This document shows, in pieces, positions 12,574-23,602 of a stretch of 45,756 bases of DNA (the first letter of the stretch is position 1; each line of letters opens with the position of its first letter). The notes under the pieces were generated by a model, which had not been told where the DNA came from, made no database searches, and saw nothing but the letters and a program-made list of their open reading frames with translations. The stretch covers positions 196,557-242,312 of the forward strand of contig MPNW01000042.1 of assembly GCA_011800805.1 (NCBI GenBank). The letters run 5' to 3'. This DNA is from Hirudo medicinalis (lineage: Eukaryota; Annelida; Clitellata; Hirudinida; Hirudinidae). The position numbers were made by a program, and so were the translations under genes.

Positions 12574-13558
12574 GATGCTTTGAAACTCCAACTCCAAGCA
12601 CACAATCCTCGAGAAGCCAATTCCAGCTCCTTATAAGCCCTCGTTGGATGCGTTCCAATGCGCACCTTCCAATTTAAAAACTCAACGTCATTCGAAATAT
12701 CATCAGCGAATCGATACGTGATCCTGACTGCCTCGTAGGCTCAAACTGCTTCATGGCAAATATAAAGGTGAGCCGAATTTTATGAATTCCTGGCAATCTC
12801 TTATTCTTTCCTTTTTTATTCAATCAGAATAAAACTCTTGAAAACATTCAAAGATTGCATGCTATTGGACGCGGCCATAACTTCAAATCAGTGCGCTGTG
12901 AAATTTCTCGAAATGTTTGAATATAATTCGATTACATGGAAACAGCAATCGCTGCAACACCACCCTCACACGGGAGGAACACTTTACATGACAACTACTC
13001 GGTGGTCGCATCCATAGAGAGAAATTTGAAAACAAACATCAAACATCGCTTTCATTCGTGCTTCATGAACGTAAATCTACGTTGATTTTAAAATGCACGA
13101 TTTTATGCTCTTTTTTTTTGTGAATTTCACTGAAAATATGGGGACAAATGTTCAAATGCGAAAAATTCCGAATGCTAAGTTTGCTTAATTATTAGTATAT
13201 ATCAATAATATATTATAATATAAAAGGCCAAAAATATTAAATTGATGTGAAAGTATTGGAAACTCATCCTCGTGGTTCTATGATGAATGGACAGTTTAAC
13301 GAAGATCTTTATTTATGTCCAAGATTTTTTCAACAAAATCGTAATAAAAAAAAAAATCTAATTTGTGCTTTAAGTGTGCATTTGACGGAATATTTTTTTA
13401 AATTGCTTCGATTTTTTCCACGCAGGTGGTAAATTTCCCAAGAATTATTTATAGGAAAACATGCTGTCTTCGACGAATTATGGAATGAATGACGTTGCAG
13501 AACGAGAAAAATTAATAATTTGACAGTCTCGTGTTAGATGAATGAATATTTCAGTGTT

Positions 13559-16500
13559 TCAGGAGCTGGATAAACATTCGTTTCTATGGGTTTGTTCGTC
13601 ACTTTCCATGACTGGTTCCAGGGTCGTTTTGACTGCTTCCAATCTATTTTTGACTTCCTGGTTTTCCGCCTTTACTCCTTCAACTTTCGATTCATCCGCC
13701 GTCTCCTGGCAACAAACATTTTAAGTTTCAGGAGCGCTAACTCCACGTAATTGCAATGAAGAATTGTTTTTGAAATGAAAAAACTTTTAACGCATTGAGA
13801 ATGTTTTGTGGAACCAACGTTGCATGAATCCTGACGAAGAGGAGTCACTTTGCCGTCTGTATCTGAACTGTCGATGCTGTCTGAAACATGGATGTGAACT
13901 TAGAACGATTTAGAATACATTCAGTTATCGGTGCACTCTTGATTAATTTCAAAGTTGACATTTGAAATGTGGTTATGTAAGAGTTGAGTTACGGCAAAAT
14001 GTATTTACGGTACGTAACTCTAAAACTACTGTTTGGTTGAAATCCGTTTATCAAGAGAAGCTAATAGGAGTTATTTTTCTATCTCGGACGAAGAAGCAAC
14101 AACAGACAACAGAGTAATCGAACAACAACACGTGAACAAAGAGAACAACAACCTCGACAACATGGTGGGGAAAAAAATAAAAATGCTAATTATATTGTCA
14201 GTCATAAAATAATTATTTTAACATATATATATATATATATAAAAGCAATAAATGTTCGTAATGTGTCGTGTTCGCAACCCAGCCTGCACCGCCAGGGAGC
14301 GCCCTCGGGTAGGGGCGCTATGTAAATGGTGGATCGATTAAAAAGTGCCTTCACATCTTGTTCGGATATATAAGGCACACAAAAGATCGGATAAATACAA
14401 ATAAAGACTATTTAAACATATCGTCTGAATTCATCACATTAATGTTCATCACATTAATGCTCCAACATTACGAACCTGAAAAACTTCAATGCGATATCAG
14501 TCGAATGAAATTGCATACTTGCCTCTAGCAGTCCACTTGGATCTGTTCTTATCCACAGATCCGTCCATTGCTATTTTGAACGAAGCACTTCCTTCTGTGG
14601 ACACGGAATACTGCCTCCTTGGCTTCATTTTATGTCTCCAAATCACGGAGTCATTTTCGAAGGCAGAGTTTGCTGCCCCCCCATCCTCGTTCAGTGTTGA
14701 TTTCGATGTTATTCTTCGGATGCTTTTGACGCTGTCAAATACAAGCATTGACACTTGCCCTTTGTAATAGTAATTTATATTGCAATATTACATTCAGAAT
14801 CTTTTACTATCGTCAATCCCAAAGGAGGATAAGTTGTTACATTACGTTAATCATTCTTCTCCCAAGTTGACCACTCATATTTCCTTTAGTTTAGTTGTAG
14901 ACAATAAACGAACACAGTGGTTAGGATACAATACTTAAGCATCTGCTTAACCATTAAAACCTAAAAGTTAGTAAAAATAAAACATGTTATACTCGAGTTT
15001 CATGGCAGATCCAAGGAATGACTCTCTTCGGAAAGGAGCGCTGGCATCGGTGTAAGGAATGTCAAACTGGACCTCATCCCAGTACTGGTCTCTGATCAAT
15101 TCTGGATGTTCGTTGTGCATTTCATCGACGATGAGGTAGGAAACCTTAAAATGATCAAATACTATTAACAACATTAAACAAAAATTCAACTGAAGTTGGT
15201 AAGCATAAACATTTATTTGTTTCTGCAGTTGCTAAATAAGAAAAAAGAAGAAGAACTTAATAATACGGGGGAATGAGATGCTGTGGATTTTTTATGAGCA
15301 GGAAGAAAAATTGGAAGCTACAAATCAAAGAAGAAGTGATCGTTGATGATGAATTTATAACAAACATGTTCACCTATTGCGACCTATTGCTCATGAAATC
15401 ATGCAATTCTCACTCGAAATGATCCCCACACCAAATGCAGAACGAATTGTGCTTCATAATATTCGACCTCATCGTTGATGAGTTGAGATAATATTATTCT
15501 ACCTTGTTGTTGCTTCATTTGGAAACGTAAATTATTTATTATTGTCTGCTCTTCTATCGTGAAATGTTTTAATTCATATTTACAAGACTTATTTATAAAC
15601 GCCATTTAAGTTGATCGAGATGTCATAAAAATCTCAAACATCCCTAAATAATAATAGTAATAATAACAATAATAATAATAATAATAATAATTACGCAATT
15701 ATGTTATAATTAATATGGTTGTTTTATAAACTCGACTCCAGCCTGTAGGTTCCTGTCTATGAGAAGATTGAGATCAATATCCTCATCATCCTCACCGAAC
15801 GGATTGAGGAGCACTCAGCCACCTGGTGAACAAAGAAGGAAATCGTGAGGAACCGTCGTCAAATTGATGATGGAAATTTCCGACCTTTAAGTAGCCCATG
15901 TAGAAAACATATTGGAGATAAGCAAAGAGAGGGAAGTATAATCCCAGATCATCAGGATCCTTTTCAAGGCTTTGACTTCCGATGATGCAAAATGCGGTGA
16001 ACGTGTAAACTGCTACAGTGACGACCTTTCATGAGAATTATTGTTAATTCTGCACAAAAATGCCAATCAACCAGATTAGAGAATCATCAGGACTTGCCTG
16101 AGTGTAAACAAGAGGGATTGGAATCCAATCATAGAAGAACAACGATCCTAACATCCCTCGGAAATTATTGACTTCCTGAAATACAAGTGTTTACGTTTTA
16201 TTATTATATTGTATTATTATTATTATTATTGTTGTTATTATTACTATTATTGAGACGATTAATACTTTTAACAAAATGCTATAATAATAATAAGAAGAAG
16301 AGCATTAACAAGGCTGCTAACATCGTTGAGGGTCTTAACAGCGAAGTCATCCTTGATTCTTCCCTCCGAGCGGGCTCTTTGTATGAGACTTGTGCACCAA
16401 GCAAGTGGCACGAAATATTTATTATGCGGAGTCTTTATCTTCTCCATAATACTTTCTTCCGATGGCAACAAGAGACCTAAAATAAGTGTTCACGTTTAGT

Positions 16501-17234
16501 GACTTCAGTCATGCTACGGTCACTTGAAATGGTCCAACCTGCCTCTGTCATGTGCTGAAATGTCGGGAAGCGCTTCTTGACCGTAGGACTGATGGAAGAA
16601 AGGGTGATGGTGCTGGAGAGGCACACGTACCTCATGATCGTCCTCCTCATCAACCTTCCTCTCTCGTCCTGCCCTCGGATGTTGGCGGTCACAAACATGG
16701 CCATACGATCAGGCCAAGGTATCTTGTTGATTTGGTCCCACCATCGGGTTACGATGATGTTGATGTAAAATCCCAGAACAAAAACTACCTGGCAACGATT
16801 CTTGTTAATATTTGTTAATACTTTCATAACGTTTTAATAAACAAGTCTTCCAACCGACCATAGAGTGATAAGTTTTCGTCTTAAAATATTTGACAACCGC
16901 TTCAAAAATCCTGTCGATTTGAAAAAGACGTTAATCCTCCGCTACATTGAAACTTTCAAATAAACTTTTTCGAATTACTTTTTCTGTTCAACATTGAGAG
17001 CAAAATAATGGAGCAGCATGAGGGAATAATACAAAATGAAGAACAGAAAACTGTCTTTCCACAGCAACTTATAAATGCTTCCTCGCCATCTGCAAATTGC
17101 ACTTTAATTCATTAATACTTTAATTCATTCATTCAGTGGTCGAGGAGAAACACCTGGAAAACTCACCTAAAGAGTAATTTGAGGAGACAAAGGATGCTTG
17201 AAGTAGCAACTTCAGCCGTATAAGTGATGGTCAT
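13559..17234 (-). CDS. Bestrophin-family chloride channel, paralogue B (one frameshift)
   Basis: Bestrophins are Ca2+-activated anion channels of the plasma membrane that assemble as pentamers. Exons (minus): 17,234-17,167; 17,089-16,979; 16,910-16,859; 16,788-16,539; 16,476-16,322; 16,175-16,098; 16,025-15,885; 15,822-15,743; 15,144-14,993; 14,731-14,523; 13,880-13,819; 13,705-13,559. The start MTITYTAEVA matches the invariant bestrophin N-terminus. It is followed by [40 protein letters not shown] and [18 protein letters not shown]. Exon 8 should encode the calcium clasp NPFGEDDED but is 80 nt against 81 in BestA. One base is missing in the C run after GAGTGC (about 15,809-15,812), which shifts the frame. 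With that base the model gives about 501 residues. Two introns use GC donors. The tail has SIDSSDTDGKVTP and a coiled coil. It could be a pseudogene or carry an assembly indel. Confidence 0.88.
14257..14406 (-). repeat. Dispersed repeat family R1, copy 2 (in BestB intron 10)
   Basis: The reverse-orientation copy of the repeat at 9,664-9,811. It sits in the intron between BestB exons 10 and 11, next to a (TA)n run at 14,223-14,242. GC-rich core: CAGCCTGCACCGCCAGGGAG and GCCCTCGGGTAGGGGCGC. Confidence 0.75.
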
Positions 17235-17698
17235 GTCGATGAAAGTTATTCAACTCGGTTGGACTCTGCCTTTAAAAGGAGCAGTTAAGTGAAACGTGAC
17301 TTTTGTGGATAATCAATTTGTAGCGCCAATGAAAATTTGAATACATTTGAGGCTCTGTCGCCATCACATCGATGAGTATTTGGTGACTGCAACTTAGACG
17401 TGGTGGAGTTTTAACGTTCGATCGAATGGAAATAATCAAGAAATGATATCATGTAAATTAGTGTATTAATGGTACATGGCACATTTTACGATATTTATTT
17501 CAAGAGAACCCTTTATTTTTTTAACCTTTATTAATCTTCACCGAGGACCTCGCGAAAGTACCAAAAACTCCAGGGAAGAACAACTTTTAACCAATTGATT
17601 CAATGAACAAACGTGAGGCGGCTGCCTTCAATTGCAGTTGGCGGTCTAAATTTCCATTGTCTCGTTAGGATGTCGACGTTTCTGTATATTTAGGGTAG

Positions 17699-17824
17699 CA
17701 TTACAAGATCACAACCATGCATTACAAGATCACAACCATGCATTACAAGATCACAACCATGCATTACAAGATCACAACCATGCATTACAAGATCACAACC
17801 ATGCATTACAAGGTCACAACCATG
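17699..17824. repeat. 21-bp minisatellite, six copies
   Basis: The unit CATTACAAGATCACAACCATG is repeated six times in tandem. The last copy has AAGGTCAC instead of AAGATCAC, and a partial seventh follows. The period is a multiple of three, so a minus-strand frame reads MHGCDLV repeatedly. I regard that as incidental. Confidence 0.95.
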
Positions 17825-18533
17825 CATTGCAACAGAATGCCATGTCGTGTTGGCCTTCTTTCTCTTCCAGACGATGGCTGGAATTGAGGTGAAGTTATAA
17901 GGGTCAGAGATCACTTTAGGACCTTGATGGAGCAGTTGCTTAATGTTTTGTTTGAAAATTTCGAAGAATTAAGTTGCATTCATTTTTTTTATAAGTGGTC
18001 GTAGTTGCTACTGAACTGCAATTACTTGTTATTTCATTGGAATATTTTACAAGGTTTAAATATTTTATTGGACGCCGTTCAGATGTCCTAATCGGTCGAA
18101 TCTCCCTACTCACATTTTCTTAATTTTTGCGTAAGCTCTCTTGAAGATAAATTTCTAATCAAAGAACTACTCATGACTAGAATTCTGGTCTCCATTTATG
18201 GATTAATTATTTACAAATCCTTCCACCTCAACTGAAATCAATCTAAGCATCTGAATCTTCATCCGTCAACATCTTTGACAGCTTTCAATCTGATGAGAGT
18301 ATTGAATGAAACGCTTTTATGTGAAAAATCTTGGATTTATTAAAATGAAAAAAGTTTGTTTCCTTAAAAAATAAAATAAAACCTGAAGCAAAAACTTTGA
18401 ATGAAATCATTACGCTGTTCCTCCATTTGGAACGTGTTTCGATTGCAACTTTATCGTGTTCCTCTGTTCGATATGATTCCTTGGAGCTTTCGATTCGCAA
18501 ATAAAATAAGAAAATAAACAATAGTGTGCAGTT

Positions 18534-18952
18534 GTACTGCGAAAAAAATGAATTTCTTCAAATCTAAATGTAATTGTTCCAAAAACTTGCTCCCTGGGTA
18601 AGAGAAGAAAAGCGAAAAATATTTTATAATTTGGGTGATGTCTTCCGATGCCCTAATGGGGTCAAAGTTTGAGATTTTTTTATTAAAATATTTGCTTTTT
18701 TGCCGAAATATGTTATACATAGAAAGTATAAGTTTGAGGCGAGAGTAATACTAAGACTGTAAGTGCAATTACAAGTATTTTGATTGGTGCAATAAGATGC
18801 TTTGAACTCAAGGTGGAAATGTTTTTTTTAATGTTTACTTTTTATCGGAAGACATCACCCAAATTATAAAATATTTTTCATTTTTCTTCTACCCAGGGAG
18901 CAAGTTTTGTGAGCTATTACATTTGAATTCGAAACAAATTTGTTTGCAGCAC
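18534..18952. mobile_element. Foldback/MITE-like element with ~110-bp inverted arms
   Basis: The left arm (18,534-18,649) and right arm (18,844-18,952) are imperfect inverted copies. Both contain AACTTGCTCCCTGGGTA, ATATTTTATAATTTGGGTGA and TGTCTTCCGAT. They flank about 195 bp without coding capacity. Part of the left arm and centre reappears in reverse orientation at 43,971-44,070. This is consistent with a non-autonomous DNA transposon. I could not define a clear target-site duplication. Confidence 0.75.
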
Positions 18953-19684
18953 CCCAATAAAAAATGAAATTGTAGAAAGTTCCATCAGTTAAGATCCAAG
19001 TATTAAAAATCAATTTGCAATAAAAAAGCCATGTAAACTCCAAAGCAGTAGTGAACATGAGAATGACTGAACATGTTTTCGAACATCGGCATTTCGGTTT
19101 TGAGAAATTTGATGCTTCAAGAAGCTTCTGTTTTTCTGAGACATTTCATGCTTCAGAAAGTATTTTTCAAATATTATTTTTCAAACTTTTGTTCAAGTTT
19201 CACTTTAAGAATTCGATGTTCATCCTAGAATTATTTTTAATTATTTTAATTTGTACGTTTGTATTCATACAATTTATGTAATACGAATCAACGAATCATA
19301 CTGCAAATACTCTTATCATTATTATAAATTTTAATTACGTATAAACCACAAACCAAGCCACCAAGTTCTTGAACACTACCATGTCAGATATGTTAATTTT
19401 TAAAATCTTCTAGCACAGATTTTACCATCAAGAAATGGTGTAACTTTGTTCTGTGCACAACAAAATGACTTCATTATTCAAGAAGATTTTCAAGTTCAGA
19501 TGAAACTTGTTCCAATAAATCAATCGAAAATGTTCGATAAACTTGCAAGATTTTAATGAGGTCATCTGCCTTAGCATTCGAGATATACACAATTTAACAG
19601 CTGCACATGCTCCACAGATCAATTAATTGTGTATGAAAATATTATTTAAGTTTTAAAATGCAGATACAAAAAAAATCAAATTTG

Positions 19685-22600
19685 TTAGAATTTCTCAGTT
19701 TCATGTGAAGATTCATTCCTACTAGAAGGTTCATCGCTTTCGATGAGAGGTTCCAATGTTTTTTTGACTCCTTCCAGTTTCACTTTCATTTCTTGGTTCT
19801 CCACTTTAAACACGTCACATTTCTCGACATCTCCATCGGCTTTGAACTTGGAAATCTCGTCCTACGTGGACGATGATTAAGAAGGTATTAATTATACAAT
19901 TTATAATGATAATTTAAAATATTAATTAATAATATATCAAATAAACAAACAATAATTACAAGAGATAATAAATAATGAAGTTTGGCATGTTCAACACACT
20001 CCATAGAAGGATTCCTGCCTCTGAAATGGAGTTATTTTTCCTTCGGTGTCAGAACTGTCGATGCTGCCTGTTCAGAGATGGATTCAATGGAAAACCCCAA
20101 ATTAAATGGAAATCAATTGATGATCAATTTATAATGTATAATAATAATAAATATAATTTATGACGTGTTATTATGAATGCTTATATTGATAATTAACAGC
20201 GTTATTACTACTCACATTACTTATAAATTAATTAAATTTCCTGTGAAAGGTTTAAGTAAAATCACAACATCTTGACACTTAATTATGAACAATTACAATG
20301 TAATGTTGAACATTAAAGTTTATTCAACTAAAAAGTCAAGTAAATATTTAATAATAATAATAATAATATTAATAATATATTATTCAAGCGACTTTTGTGC
20401 TTATGTCTTATAGATCCAAGATGGTGATGATGACGATCAATGGTCACTTGAATGGATGATTCTGTGGCTGTTGAATTCCTCCGGCTGGATTTGCTTGTTC
20501 TTCCCTGGAGTTCTGCGTCCAATTCCTTGCAACTGTGGAATTGATGAGTTGTTCTTGGAATGCGATTAACTTTTAAATGATTTAAAATTAATTACAGAAA
20601 TAAAGAAGATTTGTATGAAATAATCAAACAGGAACAAAACAACGTTATACCAGTTGTGGCAAATGATAGTTTTTTCCATTTTCCAACATACCGAACAATC
20701 ACTATAAATCTACTCATTAGGCAATAAACCCCTTTCAGGTTACAAAAGTAATTCGTCCTCAATGTGGTTTTACTCGCGCAAACTATTATATTATTTATAT
20801 TATATTTATCAACAATAGCCTAATATTCATTATTCATCATAAATATTCATTAAAATTAATATTCACCACTCACTGAAGTTTCATGGCAGATCCAAGGAAT
20901 GACTCTCTTCGAAAAGGAGCGCTGGCATCGGTGTAAGGAATGTCGAACTGGACCTCATCCCAGTACTGGTCTCTGATCAATTCTGGATGTTCGTTGTGCA
21001 TTTCATCGACGATGAGGTAGGAAACCTTCGTTTATAAAACAAATTATTATATTCATAATTATATCAATATTATCCATAATTTATATTAACTATAATTTAT
21101 ATTCATATTATCCATAATTTATATTAACTATAATTTATATTCATATTATCCACAATTTATATTAACTATAATTATAGTCACATTATCCATAATTATTTTC
21201 ATATTTTTCCGCGTAATTTGTTGAGGTTTAATTGCATTATTGGTGATAATGTTATGACTAACTTGTAAATTTCTATCAACAAGCGCGTTGACATCAACAT
21301 CCTCGTCATCCTCACCAAATGGATTCAACAGGCACTCAGCCACCTTCAAAGTTATCAACTATTATATTCATTTATCTTAAATATTGGACTAATTTTAAGA
21401 AATGCATAAAAAATATCTTATTTGTTAGAAAAAATCAAACAGACAGTCGTTACTTTTTTAAATACAAAACATTTGTGACGATTCTTTTATTTCGGTCAAT
21501 ATATATTTGTTGTAAATTTACGAGAAGAATAATTTATTTTCAAATTTGGCGAAGTTAAGAATACATAGTAGTATACATAAGTTCAGGTGACTAGCATTTC
21601 CACAAAGTCTTTCTTCTAAAAAATCTCAACATCCTAAAAGATTAGCCATTTAAATTCATATGCACCTTAAGCCATCCCATGTAGAAGAGGTACTGAAGGA
21701 AGGTGAAGAATGGGAAGTAAAACTTCATTCCATCGGGACCACTATCACTGAACTGCCTGCCCATCAAACATGACATCGAAAACGTGTGCACTGCAACCGT
21801 TACCACCTTTAAAAATCATATTCAACTCTAAAGCTTTTTCAAATAATTTCTTATTATATTTTCAATGCATAGAAAGAAGAAAGTGGGAATTTATTTTCAG
21901 GCATATTCTGTCACGGAGTTGCGAGCTTTCAAAGAGATAATTCATTTTAAATGTTGAATGATTTTCATGAATCCGATTGCAACCTGCGTGTAAACCAATG
22001 GAACTGGAATCCAATCGTAAAGATACAAGGACGCCAACCTCCCTCGAAATTCGTTGACTTCCTACAAATGCAAACATTCCTTACTGACCGCCCATCTTTC
22101 AATTCAATCACCTCCTTGTACTCACATCGTTGAGTGTTTTTATTGCAAAATCATCCGTTATTCTGCCTCGTGACGGGCTCTTTGAATGAGACTCGTGGTC
22201 CAAACAAGTGGCACAAAGAATTTGTTGAAATTGGTTTTTATCTTCGTCATTATTTCTTCTTCATTTTGCAGCATAAAACCTGTTCTAAAGAGTTTTAAGT
22301 TTTCAAACTATTGAGAGAGTAACTGATGATAATTTATTTTACCAATGTTAAGGTGTAAGACAATAAGTTATGAAACTGAGATGAACCGAGGTCCTCAGTT
22401 ACTTTCGTGGAAAATGCAAAATAAAATAATGAGAATTCTTCCAAAACGTTGCTGCAGAATGGTTCTACATTTTGCACGCTCTCTTTCAAAGAACCAGCAG
22501 AGTGCAATGAGCATTCATGAATGATGACATCCACTTTCACTAATTAGCCACGTGGACGTGCAAATCAAACTAAAGCCAATCAAACGCGCCCAAAATATGC

Positions 22601-23602
22601 AAACATAAAAGAAGCATTTAGTAATAATGGATTAAATATATAAAATAGATTAAGTTGTAAAAAGATGTTGATAAAATTAGAAGATGATTAGATATGGATC
22701 AAATATGAAATATGCTTTTCCTTACCAGCCGCCGTCATGTGTTTGAAAGTTGGGAATCGCTTTTTGATGGTTGGGCTAATGCAGGACATCATGATGACGT
22801 AGGAGAGGCACATGTACCTCATGATCGTCCTCCTCATCAACCTTCCTCTCTCGTCCTGTCCTCGAATGTTGGCGGTCACAAACAAGGCCATACGATCAGG
22901 GTATGGTATCTTTGTCAATTGACTCCACCATCGACCGACTACAAGGTTTACGAAGAATCCCAAGACAAAAGCCACCTGTTAGTAGGATTGAAGATTGAGT
23001 GATATTATAGTATTGCGTAACTTTAATCTCTTTAATCAAATTAACCGGAATTAAATTGCTGTTTGCATCGCAGTATCTGGAAATCTTCTCGAAAATCCTG
23101 AAATTGTTAACTTCCAAAGTATTTCTCGTTCCCACCAACTTAGAAACACTTTAAAGTAAACCTTTTTTGTCCCTCGTTGAGTAAGAAGTTGTAAATAGCT
23201 GCCAAGAGATAGTACAAAGTGGCAAAGATCAAAAAGTCTTTCCACAGTAATTTGTAAATGCTTCCTCGCCATCTATAGGCAGTTAATCGAGTTAGTAAGA
23301 TTACAACAGGCTCTAAGATAGAAAGGCTAATAATTTAAGACGGAATGTAATTATTATTTTTTCCACTAAGCGCTCTTACTTATTAATCATTTGCTGATCG
23401 ATTAGATAAGTTAAGATTTTATTATCATCTTTATTGAAATAAACAAAGTATAAATATAATATTATCAAGTATACATTTAATGAGAACTCATTAATTTAAT
23501 TATTAATCAGTTGGAAGCATAAATGAAGTTTTACTTGAGTAGAAGTTTCAGGAAACACAGAAAATCGGAAGTGGCCACTTCCCCTGTGTACGTAACAGTC
23601 AT
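19685..23602 (-). CDS. Bestrophin-family chloride channel, paralogue A (one frameshift)
   Basis: Ca2+-activated anion channel family. Exons (minus): 23,602-23,535; 23,272-23,162; 23,097-23,046; 22,975-22,726; 22,279-22,126; 22,061-21,984; 21,806-21,666; 21,343-21,263; 21,025-20,874; 20,532-20,393 (3' end tentative); 20,067-20,000; 19,861-19,685. Start [10 protein letters not shown]; then [58 protein letters not shown], the calcium-clasp NPFGEDDED (about residues 292-300) and [18 protein letters not shown]. Pore-neck positions I76, F80 and F84 are kept. Exon 5 is 154 nt against 155 in BestB: one G is missing in GAGGCAGA (about 22,165-22,169), putting a stop after RARHEAE. With that base the model gives about 490 residues. 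It is head-to-head with PAP1, and a TATA-like TATAAAAC lies about 30 bp upstream of the ATG. Either a young pseudogene or a homopolymer sequencing error. Confidence 0.88.
21069..21182. repeat. 38-bp tandem repeat in BestA intron 8
   Basis: The unit begins ATTATCCATAATTTATATTA and ends ACTATAATTTATATTCAT. It is present about three times (21,069-21,106; 21,107-21,144; 21,145-21,182), the last copy being diverged. It is very AT-rich. Confidence 0.85.

Larger units (their letters stand above)
17235..19684. other. Spacer between bestrophin paralogues
   Basis: No supported exon. It holds a 21-bp minisatellite and a large foldback element, both listed separately. A TATA-like TTTTAAAG at about 17,272-17,279 (minus) lies roughly 40 bp upstream of the BestB start codon. 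Confidence 0.55.

Noticed and set aside
14489..14767. Plus-strand ORF opposite BestB exon 10
   Set aside because: The minus strand fits exactly by phase: acceptor at 14,732 completes the exon 9 codon and the GC donor at 14,522 joins the conserved SIDSSDT exon.
16187..16480. Plus-strand ORF with poly-Leu start
   Set aside because: Shadow of an ATT microsatellite and of BestB exon 5 on the opposite strand.
17699..17824. CRISPR-like array (21-bp and 30-bp direct repeats)
   Set aside because: The repeats are contiguous with no unique spacers, and the genome is clearly animal.
17690..17914. Minus-strand ORF of MHGCDLV repeats as a repeat protein
   Set aside because: It is only a translation of a 21-bp DNA minisatellite, with no coding sequence or splice context around it.
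20393..20532. Firm 3' boundary for BestA exon 10
   Set aside because: The donor AAAA|GTCGCT satisfies phase but is weak. I kept it only as tentative.
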